Shown one piece after another: positions 27,055 through 33,140 of a stretch of DNA of 33,251 nucleotides (positions are counted from its first letter, which is position 1; each line of letters starts with the position of its first letter). Origin of the DNA: Clostridiales bacterium (lineage in GTDB: Bacteria; Bacillota; Clostridia; Christensenellales; Borkfalkiaceae); contig SVHK01000018.1 in assembly GCA_015055865.1 (NCBI GenBank), positions 1 to 33,251 of the forward strand. Direction: 5' to 3'. Below the pieces are notes generated by a model. That model worked only from the letters and a program-made list of their open reading frames with translations, was not told where the DNA came from and searched no databases. Made by a program: the position numbers and the translations under genes.

Positions 27055-27104
27055 TTTATTAGATTGGCGCGTATGCCAATCTAATAAAGGGCACGCCCTT
27101 TATT
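27055..27104. promoter_or_regulatory. Two overlapping hairpins in the operon leader
   Basis: Hairpin A (27055-27088) has a perfect 14-bp stem, TTTATTAGATTGGC pairing with GCCAATCTAATAAA, and a 6-base loop. Hairpin B (27083-27104) has a 9-bp stem, AATAAAGGG pairing with CCCTTTATT, and a CACG loop. They share bases 27083-27088, so both cannot form completely. In the minus-strand transcript from the distal promoter, B comes before A. Neither is followed there by a clean T-run, so regulation by alternative pairing or mRNA stability is as likely as termination. Confidence 0.5.
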
Positions 27105-27105
27105 T

Positions 27106-27186
27106 TCAAACTTTTGCTAGAGAATCGGATTTTAGGGAATTTATGGCTATGATTTTTTCTATATGCCACGAAATAATCCTATCCAC
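27106..27186 (-). CDS. Possible 26-aa leader peptide
   Basis: A GTG-started frame (GTG GAT AGG ATT ...) begins about 11 bases after the predicted distal start of transcription and ends in TGA 2 bases before hairpin B. The purine tract AAGGGG touches the start codon, which is closer than a usual ribosome site. The position suits a translated leader controlling the hairpins, but nothing in the peptide (Ile/Lys/Ser-rich) points to a particular signal. Speculative. Confidence 0.15.
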   Translation of the reverse strand: MDRIISWHIEKIIAINSLKSDSLAKV

Positions 27187-27203
27187 CCCTTATTCTCAAA
27201 CCC

Positions 27204-27232
27204 ATAATATCACAACCACCCGTCGATTTCAA
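27204..27232 (-). promoter_or_regulatory. Distal promoter of the glycan operon
   Basis: On the minus strand TTGAAA (27232-27227), a 17-base spacer and TATTAT (27209-27204), with TG one base before the -10 (extended -10). This is a strong sigma-A type promoter and would start RNA near 27197, giving a leader of about 218 bases before the 46-aa gene. An inverted repeat ATCAA-TAT-TTGAT (27245-27257) sits 12 bases upstream of the -35, a reasonable place for the AraC-type activator (inference). Confidence 0.6.
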
Positions 27233-27303
27233 GGCTTTTTTAAAATCAATATTTGATACTTTCGCAAAAACACGAAACAAACATATATTTTTTTATTTTT
27301 TTA

Positions 27304-27332
27304 TTGAAAACGTTATTTTTTTTTGATATAAT
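27304..27332 (+). promoter_or_regulatory. araC-type gene promoter with cre-like overlap
   Basis: TTGAAA (27304-27309), a 17-base spacer and TATAAT (27327-27332) form a near-consensus promoter. The start of transcription would fall near 27339, only about 3 bases before the ATG. TTGAAAACGTTATTT (27304-27318) matches the first half of the CcpA cre consensus well and the second half poorly, so catabolite repression is possible but unproven. Confidence 0.6.
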
Positions 27333-27341
27333 AAATTTACT

Positions 27342-28304
27342 ATGAGTGATTTGACGCAAAAACTTCTCCCTTTAACGTTTATCAATACGCCGTACACCCG
27401 TGAAACTTATGATATGACGAACTATCACAAGCATGAAAGTTTGGAGCTTGTTTATATTGCCTCGGGGTCGATACAGATGACTTATTTTAAATCTGCGAGC
27501 GATATACAACCAAGAAGTATCACTGTACACGAAAATCAATTTATGATTATTCGCCCTGGTGTTAAGCATATCCAATGTATCCAAGACAAGGCGCACATGA
27601 TGGTTTTGGAACTTCGACACGATAATTTGCACGTACCTACCGATATATTTATTGCAAATAGCGAATTCATTTCATTGATTCCTTCTGCAAAACAAGCATT
27701 TCTAAATCTTGACTGTGTTTCCGTTTTCACGGATATCCAAGACGTGAAACGAATTTTCGGAAAACTGCTTACGCTTTTATATAATAATCAACATGGGAAA
27801 TCAGACGAATATTTCGCTGTGTACTACGAATTGTATCTAAAGCAATTATTCGTTGAGATTTTTAAATGCATTAATATTAAAAGAGACGGTAACTATAACC
27901 GATACATTCAATACGTTTTGTCCTTTATTCAAAAGAATTACGGCGATGAAATTTCCGTAGCCCAGATCGCAAAAAATCTTGATCTTTCGCCTATCTATCT
28001 TAATTCTGTTTTTAAAAAGGAATTAGGGAAGAACATTCAGGAGCATTTGATTTCCGTCCGTATCGAAAAAGCAAAAAATCTTTTACTCGAACAAACGCAA
28101 ACGATTAGCGCAGTTGCGAAAAGAGTCGGTTACAAGTCTTTACGAAGTTTTGAGTTGGCGTTTTTTAAGCGTGTAGGCGTTTCTCCTACTGCTTACCAAG
28201 CGCAACATAAACTTAACGGATTTATATTATGGAAAAATCATCAAGACGACTCGATTGAAGTCGACATCGCACATTACGAGAAGGACGCGACGAAAAAGGA
28301 GTAA
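27342..28304 (+). CDS. AraC-family transcriptional regulator (cupin + HTH_18)
   Basis: A 320-aa regulator. Residues ~10-150 form the cupin sensor (YHKHESLELVYIASGS, then the IIRPGVKHIQ strand), which usually binds a sugar. Residues ~190-290 contain two helix-turn-helix motifs (ISVAQIAKNLDLSPIYLNSV and TISAVAKRVGYKSLRSFELA) ending in the typical GVSPTAYQ. It is divergent from the glycan operon and is the obvious candidate activator. No ribosome site precedes the ATG, and the promoter predicts an almost leaderless mRNA. It shares its transcript with the sialidase-like gene. Confidence 0.93.
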   Translation: MSDLTQKLLPLTFINTPYTRETYDMTNYHKHESLELVYIASGSIQMTYFKSASDIQPRSITVHENQFMIIRPGVKHIQCIQDKAHMMVLELRHDNLHVPTDIFIANSEFISLIPSAKQAFLNLDCVSVFTDIQDVKRIFGKLLTLLYNNQHGKSDEYFAVYYELYLKQLFVEIFKCINIKRDGNYNRYIQYVLSFIQKNYGDEISVAQIAKNLDLSPIYLNSVFKKELGKNIQEHLISVRIEKAKNLLLEQTQTISAVAKRVGYKSLRSFELAFFKRVGVSPTAYQAQHKLNGFILWKNHQDDSIEVDIAHYEKDATKKE

Positions 28305-28308
28305 CACT

Positions 28309-28425
28309 ATGGAAAGCGAGAAAAGCACCCCGAAAAAATTCACATTCTTCACAGACTTATTACCGTTATTTATTACGGCAAAATTGATTTACGAGGTAAA
28401 TTATGAAAATTTCCTTAAAGAATGA
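28309..28425 (+). CDS. Possible 38-aa peptide between regulator and sialidase-like gene
   Basis: ATG at 28309 is preceded by AAGGAG with a 7-base spacer and lies 4 bases after the regulator's stop. The peptide has a charged start (MESEKSTPKKF) and a short hydrophobic segment (TDLLPLFITAKLIY). It ends inside the start of the next gene (23-base overlap), so it may couple translation of that gene. It could instead be the stub of a lost membrane protein gene. The function is unknown. Confidence 0.4.
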   Translation: MESEKSTPKKFTFFTDLLPLFITAKLIYEVNYENFLKE

Positions 28426-29746
28426 AAATGTCATTTATTACGGACCGCGCAACGAAGATTCCGCTTGGGGTTTCGTACAATTCCCTAAATTTTACGAGAT
28501 GAAAAACGGCTCGATTGGATTGTATTTCCATAACGAGGACGACAGCCCTCTCGTGCTTGGACAAGGCTCGTGGTACGTTTCCGACGATTTAGGTAAATCT
28601 TGGCACAACGCCTCCAAAGAAGAATTCGCGCAATTCGGTACGTTGCTTCCCAATGGCGATATGCTTCGTATTAAAAATATTCCCGCGAAAAAAGTAGAGG
28701 ATCTCCAATCAAGCGGCGCGTGGTTTGGCAATTACCGTATCCCTTCCGAACCCATCACTCCTCAAAAATCAACGAACCCCGACGTTTTACCCCACCCTAT
28801 CTCTTTGTATTCGGACGTGTTCGGGTCAAACGATTTTTTCTATTTGCTTGACACTTTACCCGACGGACTTGCGGAAAACAGACTGTTTTTTTCAAGGCTG
28901 AAAAACGGAAAAACGACTGCAGAGGAAGAATACTCGCCCGTTGATTGGAAACACCGCACCGTACGGATTTTCAGTCCAAGCCCCGTTTATACGGGTATGA
29001 CCTCGTTTATTCTTGAAAATCCAGCTGCTTACGAGGGCGGTTCAAAACTCAAGGTCGCGCCAGACGGTTCGCTCTTTCTTGCGCTTTATAGAAACGGGCC
29101 CTGTAACCCGTACACAGGTAAATTTGAAAAGTTTTCGGCGGTATTTTTACTTCGCTCTACGGACAACGGAAAAACTTGGGCGTTACACGGATACATCCCC
29201 TATCAACCCGACCTTGAAAAGGACGAATTTTCGTACCTGCACGGGGGATTTTATGAACCAGATATCGAATTTATGCCCGACGGAACAATGCTTTGCATAA
29301 TGCGAACGTGCGACGTATTTCAAGGCGCGCCCGAATGGGGCGCAACCTATCTTTCTCGCTCGGTTGACGGCGGTAAGACTTGGTCAAAGCCCGAATATTT
29401 CCAAAAAATCGGCGCGTTACCCCTACTTTTGAGATTGGACTGTGGCGTTACTCTCGCTGTCATTACTCGACCTGGAATTTTCGTCTATGCAAGTAAAGAC
29501 GACGGCAAAACGTGGACTGCTTGCTCGGAAGTTATGACGGGTGAGGATAGAAGTAAACTCGCGAACGTGCCCCCTTCTCGTCCTAATTTTCATCAATGGG
29601 CAGGGAGCTGCTGCAACACCGATATTCGTGCGTTGAGCGAAAACAGCGCGTTGCTCGTTTATAGCGATTTCTACACTCCTGATCCAAACGACAATGGTAT
29701 CAAGAAAAAGGCAATCAAAACGGTGGAAATCGTCGTTGATTGCTAA
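28403..29746 (+). CDS. Sialidase-like (Asp-box/BNR) protein without signal peptide
   Basis: A 447-aa six-bladed-propeller type protein with four Asp-boxes: SDDLGKSW (60-67), STDNGKTW (252-259), SVDGGKTW (320-327) and SKDDGKTW (364-371). YRIPSEP (111-117) resembles the arginine-containing RIP motif of sialidases. MPDGTMLCIMRTC and the later Arg-containing segments could supply other carboxylate-binding arginines, but the full sialidase triad is not certain. No signal peptide or anchor is seen, so it would act on imported glycans. GAGG precedes the ATG at 28403. It could equally be a related propeller hydrolase of a different sugar. Confidence 0.72.
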   Translation: MKISLKNENVIYYGPRNEDSAWGFVQFPKFYEMKNGSIGLYFHNEDDSPLVLGQGSWYVSDDLGKSWHNASKEEFAQFGTLLPNGDMLRIKNIPAKKVEDLQSSGAWFGNYRIPSEPITPQKSTNPDVLPHPISLYSDVFGSNDFFYLLDTLPDGLAENRLFFSRLKNGKTTAEEEYSPVDWKHRTVRIFSPSPVYTGMTSFILENPAAYEGGSKLKVAPDGSLFLALYRNGPCNPYTGKFEKFSAVFLLRSTDNGKTWALHGYIPYQPDLEKDEFSYLHGGFYEPDIEFMPDGTMLCIMRTCDVFQGAPEWGATYLSRSVDGGKTWSKPEYFQKIGALPLLLRLDCGVTLAVITRPGIFVYASKDDGKTWTACSEVMTGEDRSKLANVPPSRPNFHQWAGSCCNTDIRALSENSALLVYSDFYTPDPNDNGIKKKAIKTVEIVVDC

Positions 29747-29855
29747 GGATTTTGAGCTGACATTTTTGAAACGCGAATGTATTTTCCAAAAATCCATTCC
29801 TTTGATTGAGTTTTTCTTTGTAAAATCCAACTAAATTATATTATACGAGTACAGC

Positions 29856-29909
29856 ACGACACCTTGACTATACGAGCGCGCGCCTGCGGCGCTTAGGTTT
29901 TGGTGTCGT
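29856..29909 (+). repeat. Nested inverted repeat after sialidase-like gene
   Basis: ACGACACC (29856-29863) pairs with GGTGTCGT (29902-29909). Inside, AGCGC and GCGCT can pair around a short GC-rich loop. It lies in the gap before the terminator and contains no gene. It may be an mRNA 3'-end structure or a repeat remnant. Confidence 0.35.
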
Positions 29910-29947
29910 CGCTTTTACTTTACTTACCAACAACCTTAAACCCCGAA

Positions 29948-30003
29948 AAAACGGCGGTTTTCGCGCTGACCCGCTTGCGAAACACCGCCGTTTATCTTTT
30001 TTC
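29948..30003 (+). terminator. Rho-independent terminator of the plus-strand unit
   Basis: A long stem (AAACGGCGG-TTTTCGC pairing with GCGAAA-C-ACCGCCGTTT, one bulged C) is followed by ATCTTTTTTC. It ends transcription of the regulator/sialidase-like unit. Confidence 0.8.
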
Positions 30004-30210
30004 TGTAAACACTTTAAGAATTTTCGGATACTTTTGTATGCCAAAATGCGCCTTGTACCTCTCGTACAGGCGCTCTCGCATCCGCTTTGCCCCTAATTAA
30101 GTCTTCGTTGTCCTCCAAATATGCTTCTCTTCTTCCCATACCACAAGCCATAGAAACAATAGGCAATTCCTTTATAAATCCACAGTTCTTTGCCTCATGG
30201 TGCTGTAAAA
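30004..30210. other. Intergenic remnant, no confident gene
   Basis: Between the terminator and the recombinase pseudogene no gene could be supported. A 69-aa minus-strand frame (30014-30223) lacks a ribosome site, overlaps the pseudogene start and has no recognised domain. The boundary near 30210 may be the scar where the recombinase gene was truncated. Confidence 0.3.
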
Positions 30211-30865
30211 TTCGCATTCCCATATAATGGGTATATCCAAACTGTCAATGCTTATATTATACCCAAATTTAAAAATCGCACTATAGAAAGCATTCAATAT
30301 TTTGAACTGCAAAATATACTTACGGAAATATCTAAAAGCGGTAGAAACTGTACAGCGAAAAAATATATCAAATTCTAGCTCCATTGTTTGAATACGCCGT
30401 AGCGGACGGAATCATTCTCCGTAGTCCAATGGCAAAGGTAAAACTTTCTCGCTACGAGCAAGTACACGGCGTTCCGAGCTTGCCTCTGTTGAAATTGACG
30501 GCGACTGGATTAACCTTATTACCGCCAAGCAACGCAAAGGCATGAATGAGAAACGGCGCAGTATTCCCATCTCTCCTATGCTCAAACAAATCCTTCCGCT
30601 TATTGATATTGATAAAATTAAAAGCGCTTCCGTTGGGGTACTTACTAAGAGGTTTAAATATCTTTGTCCTAATCACCATTTGCACGATTTACGACATACT
30701 TTTATCACCCGCGCGCAGGAATGCGGTATTCGTAGAGAAATCGTCAGTCTTTGGGCTGGACATAAAGCAGATAACTCTATTACCACCAATGTTTATACGC
30801 ATTTCCAAGAACATTCCGAATTGCAAATGCTTGAAATGCAAAAATATAATTACGATTATAATTAA
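30211..30865 (+). pseudogene. Decayed tyrosine recombinase (phage/ICE integrase)
   Basis: Fragments in three frames line up as one integrase. An N-terminal SAM-like part (GYIQTVNAYIIPKFKN and IESIQYFELQNILTEISKSG) runs to a stop at 30376-30378. The next frame, offset by one lost base in an A-run near 30360, gives LAPLFEYAVADGIILRSP and KVKLSRYEQVHG. An internal deletion then joins this to RSELASVEIDGDWINL in a third frame. The C-terminal half is well kept, with LHDLRHTFITRA, LWAGHK and NVYTHF, i.e. the Arg-His, His and nucleophile Tyr positions. It cannot make a working enzyme as read. The surviving C-terminal piece could start at 30542. Confidence 0.8.
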
Positions 30866-30880
30866 AAATTTCTTTATCTA

Positions 30881-30916
30881 AAAAATCGTCCTCAATACAT
30901 TGAGAACGATTTTATT
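30881..30916. terminator. Bidirectional terminator hairpin
   Basis: AAAATCGT-C-CTCA and TGAG-A-ACGATTTT form a stem with one mismatch around ATACAT, with A-runs on the left and T-runs on the right. It separates the plus-strand recombinase remnant from the minus-strand nucleotidyltransferase gene and can serve both. Confidence 0.65.
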
Positions 30917-30958
30917 TCTATCATTTAAGCCAAGCTTTCCTTATAAAAATTTGCTTTA

Positions 30959-31672
30959 TTAGTCTTTCTTTTGCTTTTTTAAAGCGGCCGCGATAACCTC
31001 ATCCACATTATCCTTATTGATTACTTTGGGATATTTTCTATCTATCTCAGCCAATGTCGCTTTAGCATTCTCTTCATTTTCGCTTAACCCCATAAATAAT
31101 TCTTTTAAATTATCGCAGGAAAGAATTTTATCTAATGTTTCTTTAGCGTAATCTGAAATACGCAACCAATCGCCGTATAAATTTATCACAGCTTTGTCTA
31201 TAGTTTCATATGTTAAAGGACTTCCAGCAACTTCCTGCTCGTAAATAATTCCTGCAATATCCGATAAGTCTTTTTTGTATTGGCGCCCAGAAACAAGTTT
31301 CATCGCTACTAAATATTCCGCACGAATTGTTCGCACAGCAAGTTTTCCACAAAACACCTTATATGGTACTGAATATTGAACTATTTTAGGACTATACGAA
31401 CTTGTTTGCTTAAAATCATCATTTAGCCAATCGGTCGGTAAATTAAACTTAGTTGCTACAGCCTTAATAGAATCCTTAAAGGTAGAATACGCTATGTAGT
31501 CAGCGTCAATATCATACGACGCTAATCGAAAATTGTAATTGATTATAATAGAAGCTCCACCCACAAGAATTATTTCCGCATACTGTCCATGACTTCTCTT
31601 TTTAAAATCCTTGGCAAGTTCTATTAAATATTTATCTAAATTTTCTCTTGAAAAAGGCACGTTAATAGACAT
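30959..31672 (-). CDS. DUF6036-like nucleotidyltransferase (candidate toxin)
   Basis: A 237-aa protein with the nucleotidyltransferase signature ILVGGASII (Gly38-Gly39-x-Ser41) followed by DIDAD (Asp54, Asp56), the metal-binding pair of the superfamily. The later RAEYLVAMKLVSGRQYKKDLSDI segment is typical of AbiEii/DUF6036-type proteins. These are often partners of an HTH protein and act as growth-inhibiting or antiphage enzymes. The ATG overlaps the XRE gene by 11 bases, with GAGAGG just upstream, so the two are made together. It lies between recombinase remnants, consistent with mobile defence cargo. The specific target (tRNA, protein, nucleotide) is unknown. Confidence 0.72.
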   Translation of the reverse strand: MSINVPFSRENLDKYLIELAKDFKKRSHGQYAEIILVGGASIIINYNFRLASYDIDADYIAYSTFKDSIKAVATKFNLPTDWLNDDFKQTSSYSPKIVQYSVPYKVFCGKLAVRTIRAEYLVAMKLVSGRQYKKDLSDIAGIIYEQEVAGSPLTYETIDKAVINLYGDWLRISDYAKETLDKILSCDNLKELFMGLSENEENAKATLAEIDRKYPKVINKDNVDEVIAAALKKQKKD

Positions 31673-32228
31673 TTCTTACCTCTCTTTCTACAATATTAAA
31701 ACGCAAAAATTCTGGAATTGCTTCTTTGACACATTGCTTTCTTACGTCTAACGACGGGTGTAATTTAGCTGCCATTAGTACATCACGAGGATATAAGATA
31801 TCTTTTAACGATTGACTTCTTATATCATTATACTTTGTACATAAAGGAATTTCATTTATTCTACTCAAATAATCTATCATTCCAAGAATATAAAAAGCCT
31901 CAGCATACCACTTCTTATTCCAGTATTTTCTGATAGGATCACTCTTTAACGTTGTAACAATGAAATTGATTTCATTATCTGATTTTACGAGATGGCATAT
32001 ATTGCTTTTAAAGATTTCAAAATCCAATCGCGGCTCAAGGGCATCTTGAATAAGTGTTTCCATACTTACATTCAATACTTGAGAAAGCTTATATACTACT
32101 TCCGCGGAACATTTTGCAATACTCGTCTTTCCCCGGACAATTTCTGAAAGTGTAGTATACGGAATGCCACTTGATTTGGAACATTGATATATTGACATAT
32201 TTTTTTCTTTAAGCATTCTTTCAACCAT
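31662..32228 (-). CDS. XRE-type HTH regulator (candidate antitoxin) of the nucleotidyltransferase
   Basis: A 188-aa protein. Residues ~10-60 are a Cro/C1 helix-turn-helix (SIYQCSKSSGIPYTTLSEIV). The remaining ~125 residues form an extra alpha-helical domain I cannot name (contains KYWNKKWYAEAFYILGMIDY and DVLMAAKLHPSLDVRKQCV), probably the partner-binding part. The ATG is fixed by AAGGAGG with an 8-base spacer. Directly upstream is a strong promoter whose spacer carries a palindrome, fitting autoregulation. Co-transcribed and overlapping with the nucleotidyltransferase. Confidence 0.78.
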   Translation of the reverse strand: MVERMLKEKNMSIYQCSKSSGIPYTTLSEIVRGKTSIAKCSAEVVYKLSQVLNVSMETLIQDALEPRLDFEIFKSNICHLVKSDNEINFIVTTLKSDPIRKYWNKKWYAEAFYILGMIDYLSRINEIPLCTKYNDIRSQSLKDILYPRDVLMAAKLHPSLDVRKQCVKEAIPEFLRFNIVEREVRNVY

Positions 32229-32252
32229 ATTATCTGCCTCCTTGTATTATAT

Positions 32253-32282
32253 ATTATAACGCTTTACCGTTATATTTGTCAA
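32253..32282 (-). promoter_or_regulatory. Promoter and palindromic operator of the XRE/nucleotidyltransferase pair
   Basis: On the minus strand TTGACA (32282-32277), 18 bases and TATAAT (32258-32253). The inverted repeat TATAACG-N6-CGTTATA (32255-32274) fills the spacer and overlaps the -10, the expected site for repression by the XRE protein. Confidence 0.75.
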
Positions 32283-32464
32283 GGATTATATCTCTATTCT
32301 ATGTAATTTTTAGTCTTTCTTTGCACATTTTTTAAGCGAGCAAACTTTGTTTTTATAATAATATCAATAACCAAACATATGCGGTTTTAATTCTGAATAT
32401 TATTTTAGTCGGCGATTCGTTGCCGCAACCAACCTACCTCCTAGTAAATATCGAAAAGAATTTT
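32283..32464. other. AT-rich stretch with a micro-ORF remnant
   Basis: No full gene was found. On the minus strand AGGAGG (32442-32437) precedes a TTG-started ten-codon frame (encoding VAATNRRLK after the start) that stops at once. This looks like the beginning of a gene whose body has been lost. Confidence 0.25.
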
Positions 32465-32543
32465 CTATCCATACCAAAAATTTTTCCTCATAAAAATTCC
32501 CCCTTCGACTTTTGATTATAAAAGTTTTACTCATAGAAGTCAA
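32465..32543 (-). promoter_or_regulatory. Strong promoter driving an 8-codon micro-ORF
   Basis: TTGACT (32543-32538), a 17-base spacer and TATAAT (32520-32515) are followed by GAAGGGGG and ATG at 32491. The frame encodes MRKNFWYG and stops at 32465. Promoter, ribosome site and start are well formed but no gene follows, so this is either a leader peptide of a lost gene or a decayed gene start. Confidence 0.45.
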
Positions 32544-32729
32544 TATAAAAAATAAAATCTTTTGTTGTAAAATAAAGGAAATACAGCAAACAAAACCCAC
32601 ACTGATTTATCTAATGAATATTTGATTTCGCAAGGACATAAAATCATTTATTAAAAATAAAATTCTTCGTCAAAACTTCGTCAATTTTTTCGAGTTCTGA
32701 TGAAGAATCACCTTGTTTTTATACAAAAA

Positions 32730-32787
32730 TACAAAAAATACGGCATTTATGCATTGTTTCCTTGCATAAATTCCGTATTTTTTTGTA
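32730..32787. repeat. Long imperfect inverted repeat
   Basis: TACAAAAAATACGG-CATTTATGCA and TGCATAAAT-TCCGTATTTTTTTGTA pair over about 23 bases with one or two unpaired positions around a 9-base loop. The arms end in A/T runs on both sides, so it could act as a terminator in either direction or be a small palindromic element. Confidence 0.5.
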
Positions 32788-32824
32788 TAAAGGCTACGAA
32801 AAAGATATTTTTTGCGTTTTGCAA

Positions 32825-32841
32825 TAAGGATTCGAACCCTA
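32825..32841 (-). other. tRNA T-arm-like sequence (second scar candidate)
   Basis: On the minus strand TAGGG-TTCGAAT-CCTTA has the canonical T-loop and a 5-bp stem with one G-T wobble. No acceptor stem, anticodon arm or CCA accompanies it. It is either a tRNA gene scrap from an older integration or chance. Confidence 0.3.
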
Positions 32842-32892
32842 GTAAAATATAATGCTTTTCGACCATCGGGAGAAAAGCTACATCGCATTTCT

Positions 32893-32925
32893 TCACTATT
32901 CACTATTACTTATTACTTATTACTT
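32893..32925. repeat. Heptamer tandem repeat
   Basis: Five consecutive 7-base units: TCACTAT twice, TACTTAT twice, then a partial TACTT. The two unit types differ at two or three positions. It lies in non-coding DNA just left of the tRNA 3'-end terminator. Confidence 0.6.
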
Positions 32926-32930
32926 GCCAA

Positions 32931-32962
32931 AAAACGACAACCTTCTGTCGAAGATTGTCGTA
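32931..32962 (-). terminator. Terminator following the tRNA 3' end
   Basis: On the minus strand ACGACAA-TC-TTC-GACA-GAA-GG-TTGTCGT is followed by TTTTTT. It starts 4 bases after the CCA of the tRNA 3' fragment, the usual layout of a tRNA gene and its terminator. Confidence 0.7.
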
Positions 32963-32965
32963 TTT

Positions 32966-32988
32966 TGGTCGAGGCGACGGGATTCGAA
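32966..32988 (-). other. tRNA gene 3' end (attachment-site scar)
   Basis: On the minus strand the sequence TTCGAAT-CCCGT-CGCCTCG-A-CCA matches the last 23 bases of a tRNA gene: T-loop, 3' side of the T-stem, 3' side of the acceptor stem, discriminator A and CCA. The 5' side of the T-stem (ACGGG expected, TTAGA found) and everything before it are missing. This is what an integrating element leaves at one end when its att core is the 3' part of a tRNA gene. Confidence 0.65.
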
Positions 32989-33140
32989 TCTAATCCATAA
33001 GCTATTCAATCCCTTTATATAAAAGGCTTTTTGAATATACCGCCCCGATATTGCCCCACAATATATTATAAAAATAAATCACCGAAATTAAATCTGTTCA
33101 TCTTGATTTTTATATAAGGATTTGGCTTGTCCAAGTCCTT
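32989..33140. other. Non-coding DNA between att scar and recombinase fragment
   Basis: No gene seen. The stretch is AT-rich except for a short C-rich block (ACCGCCCCGATATTGCCCCAC, about 33039-33059). It probably belongs to the integrated element. Confidence 0.3.

Noticed and set aside
30014..30223. 69-aa minus-strand frame with a YLEDNEDLIRGKADAR segment
   Set aside because: No ribosome site, no recognised family, and it overlaps the recombinase remnant; kept only as a possible scrap.
32400..32600. 66-aa minus-strand frame
   Set aside because: It reads through the promoter and micro-ORF block in a different frame, lacks a ribosome site and is low-complexity.
32893..32925. CRISPR array
   Set aside because: The repeat unit is 7 bases with no spacers and there are no cas genes.
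32966..32988. Intact tRNA gene
   Set aside because: Only the 3' 23 bases are present; the D-arm, anticodon arm and 5' acceptor strand are absent.
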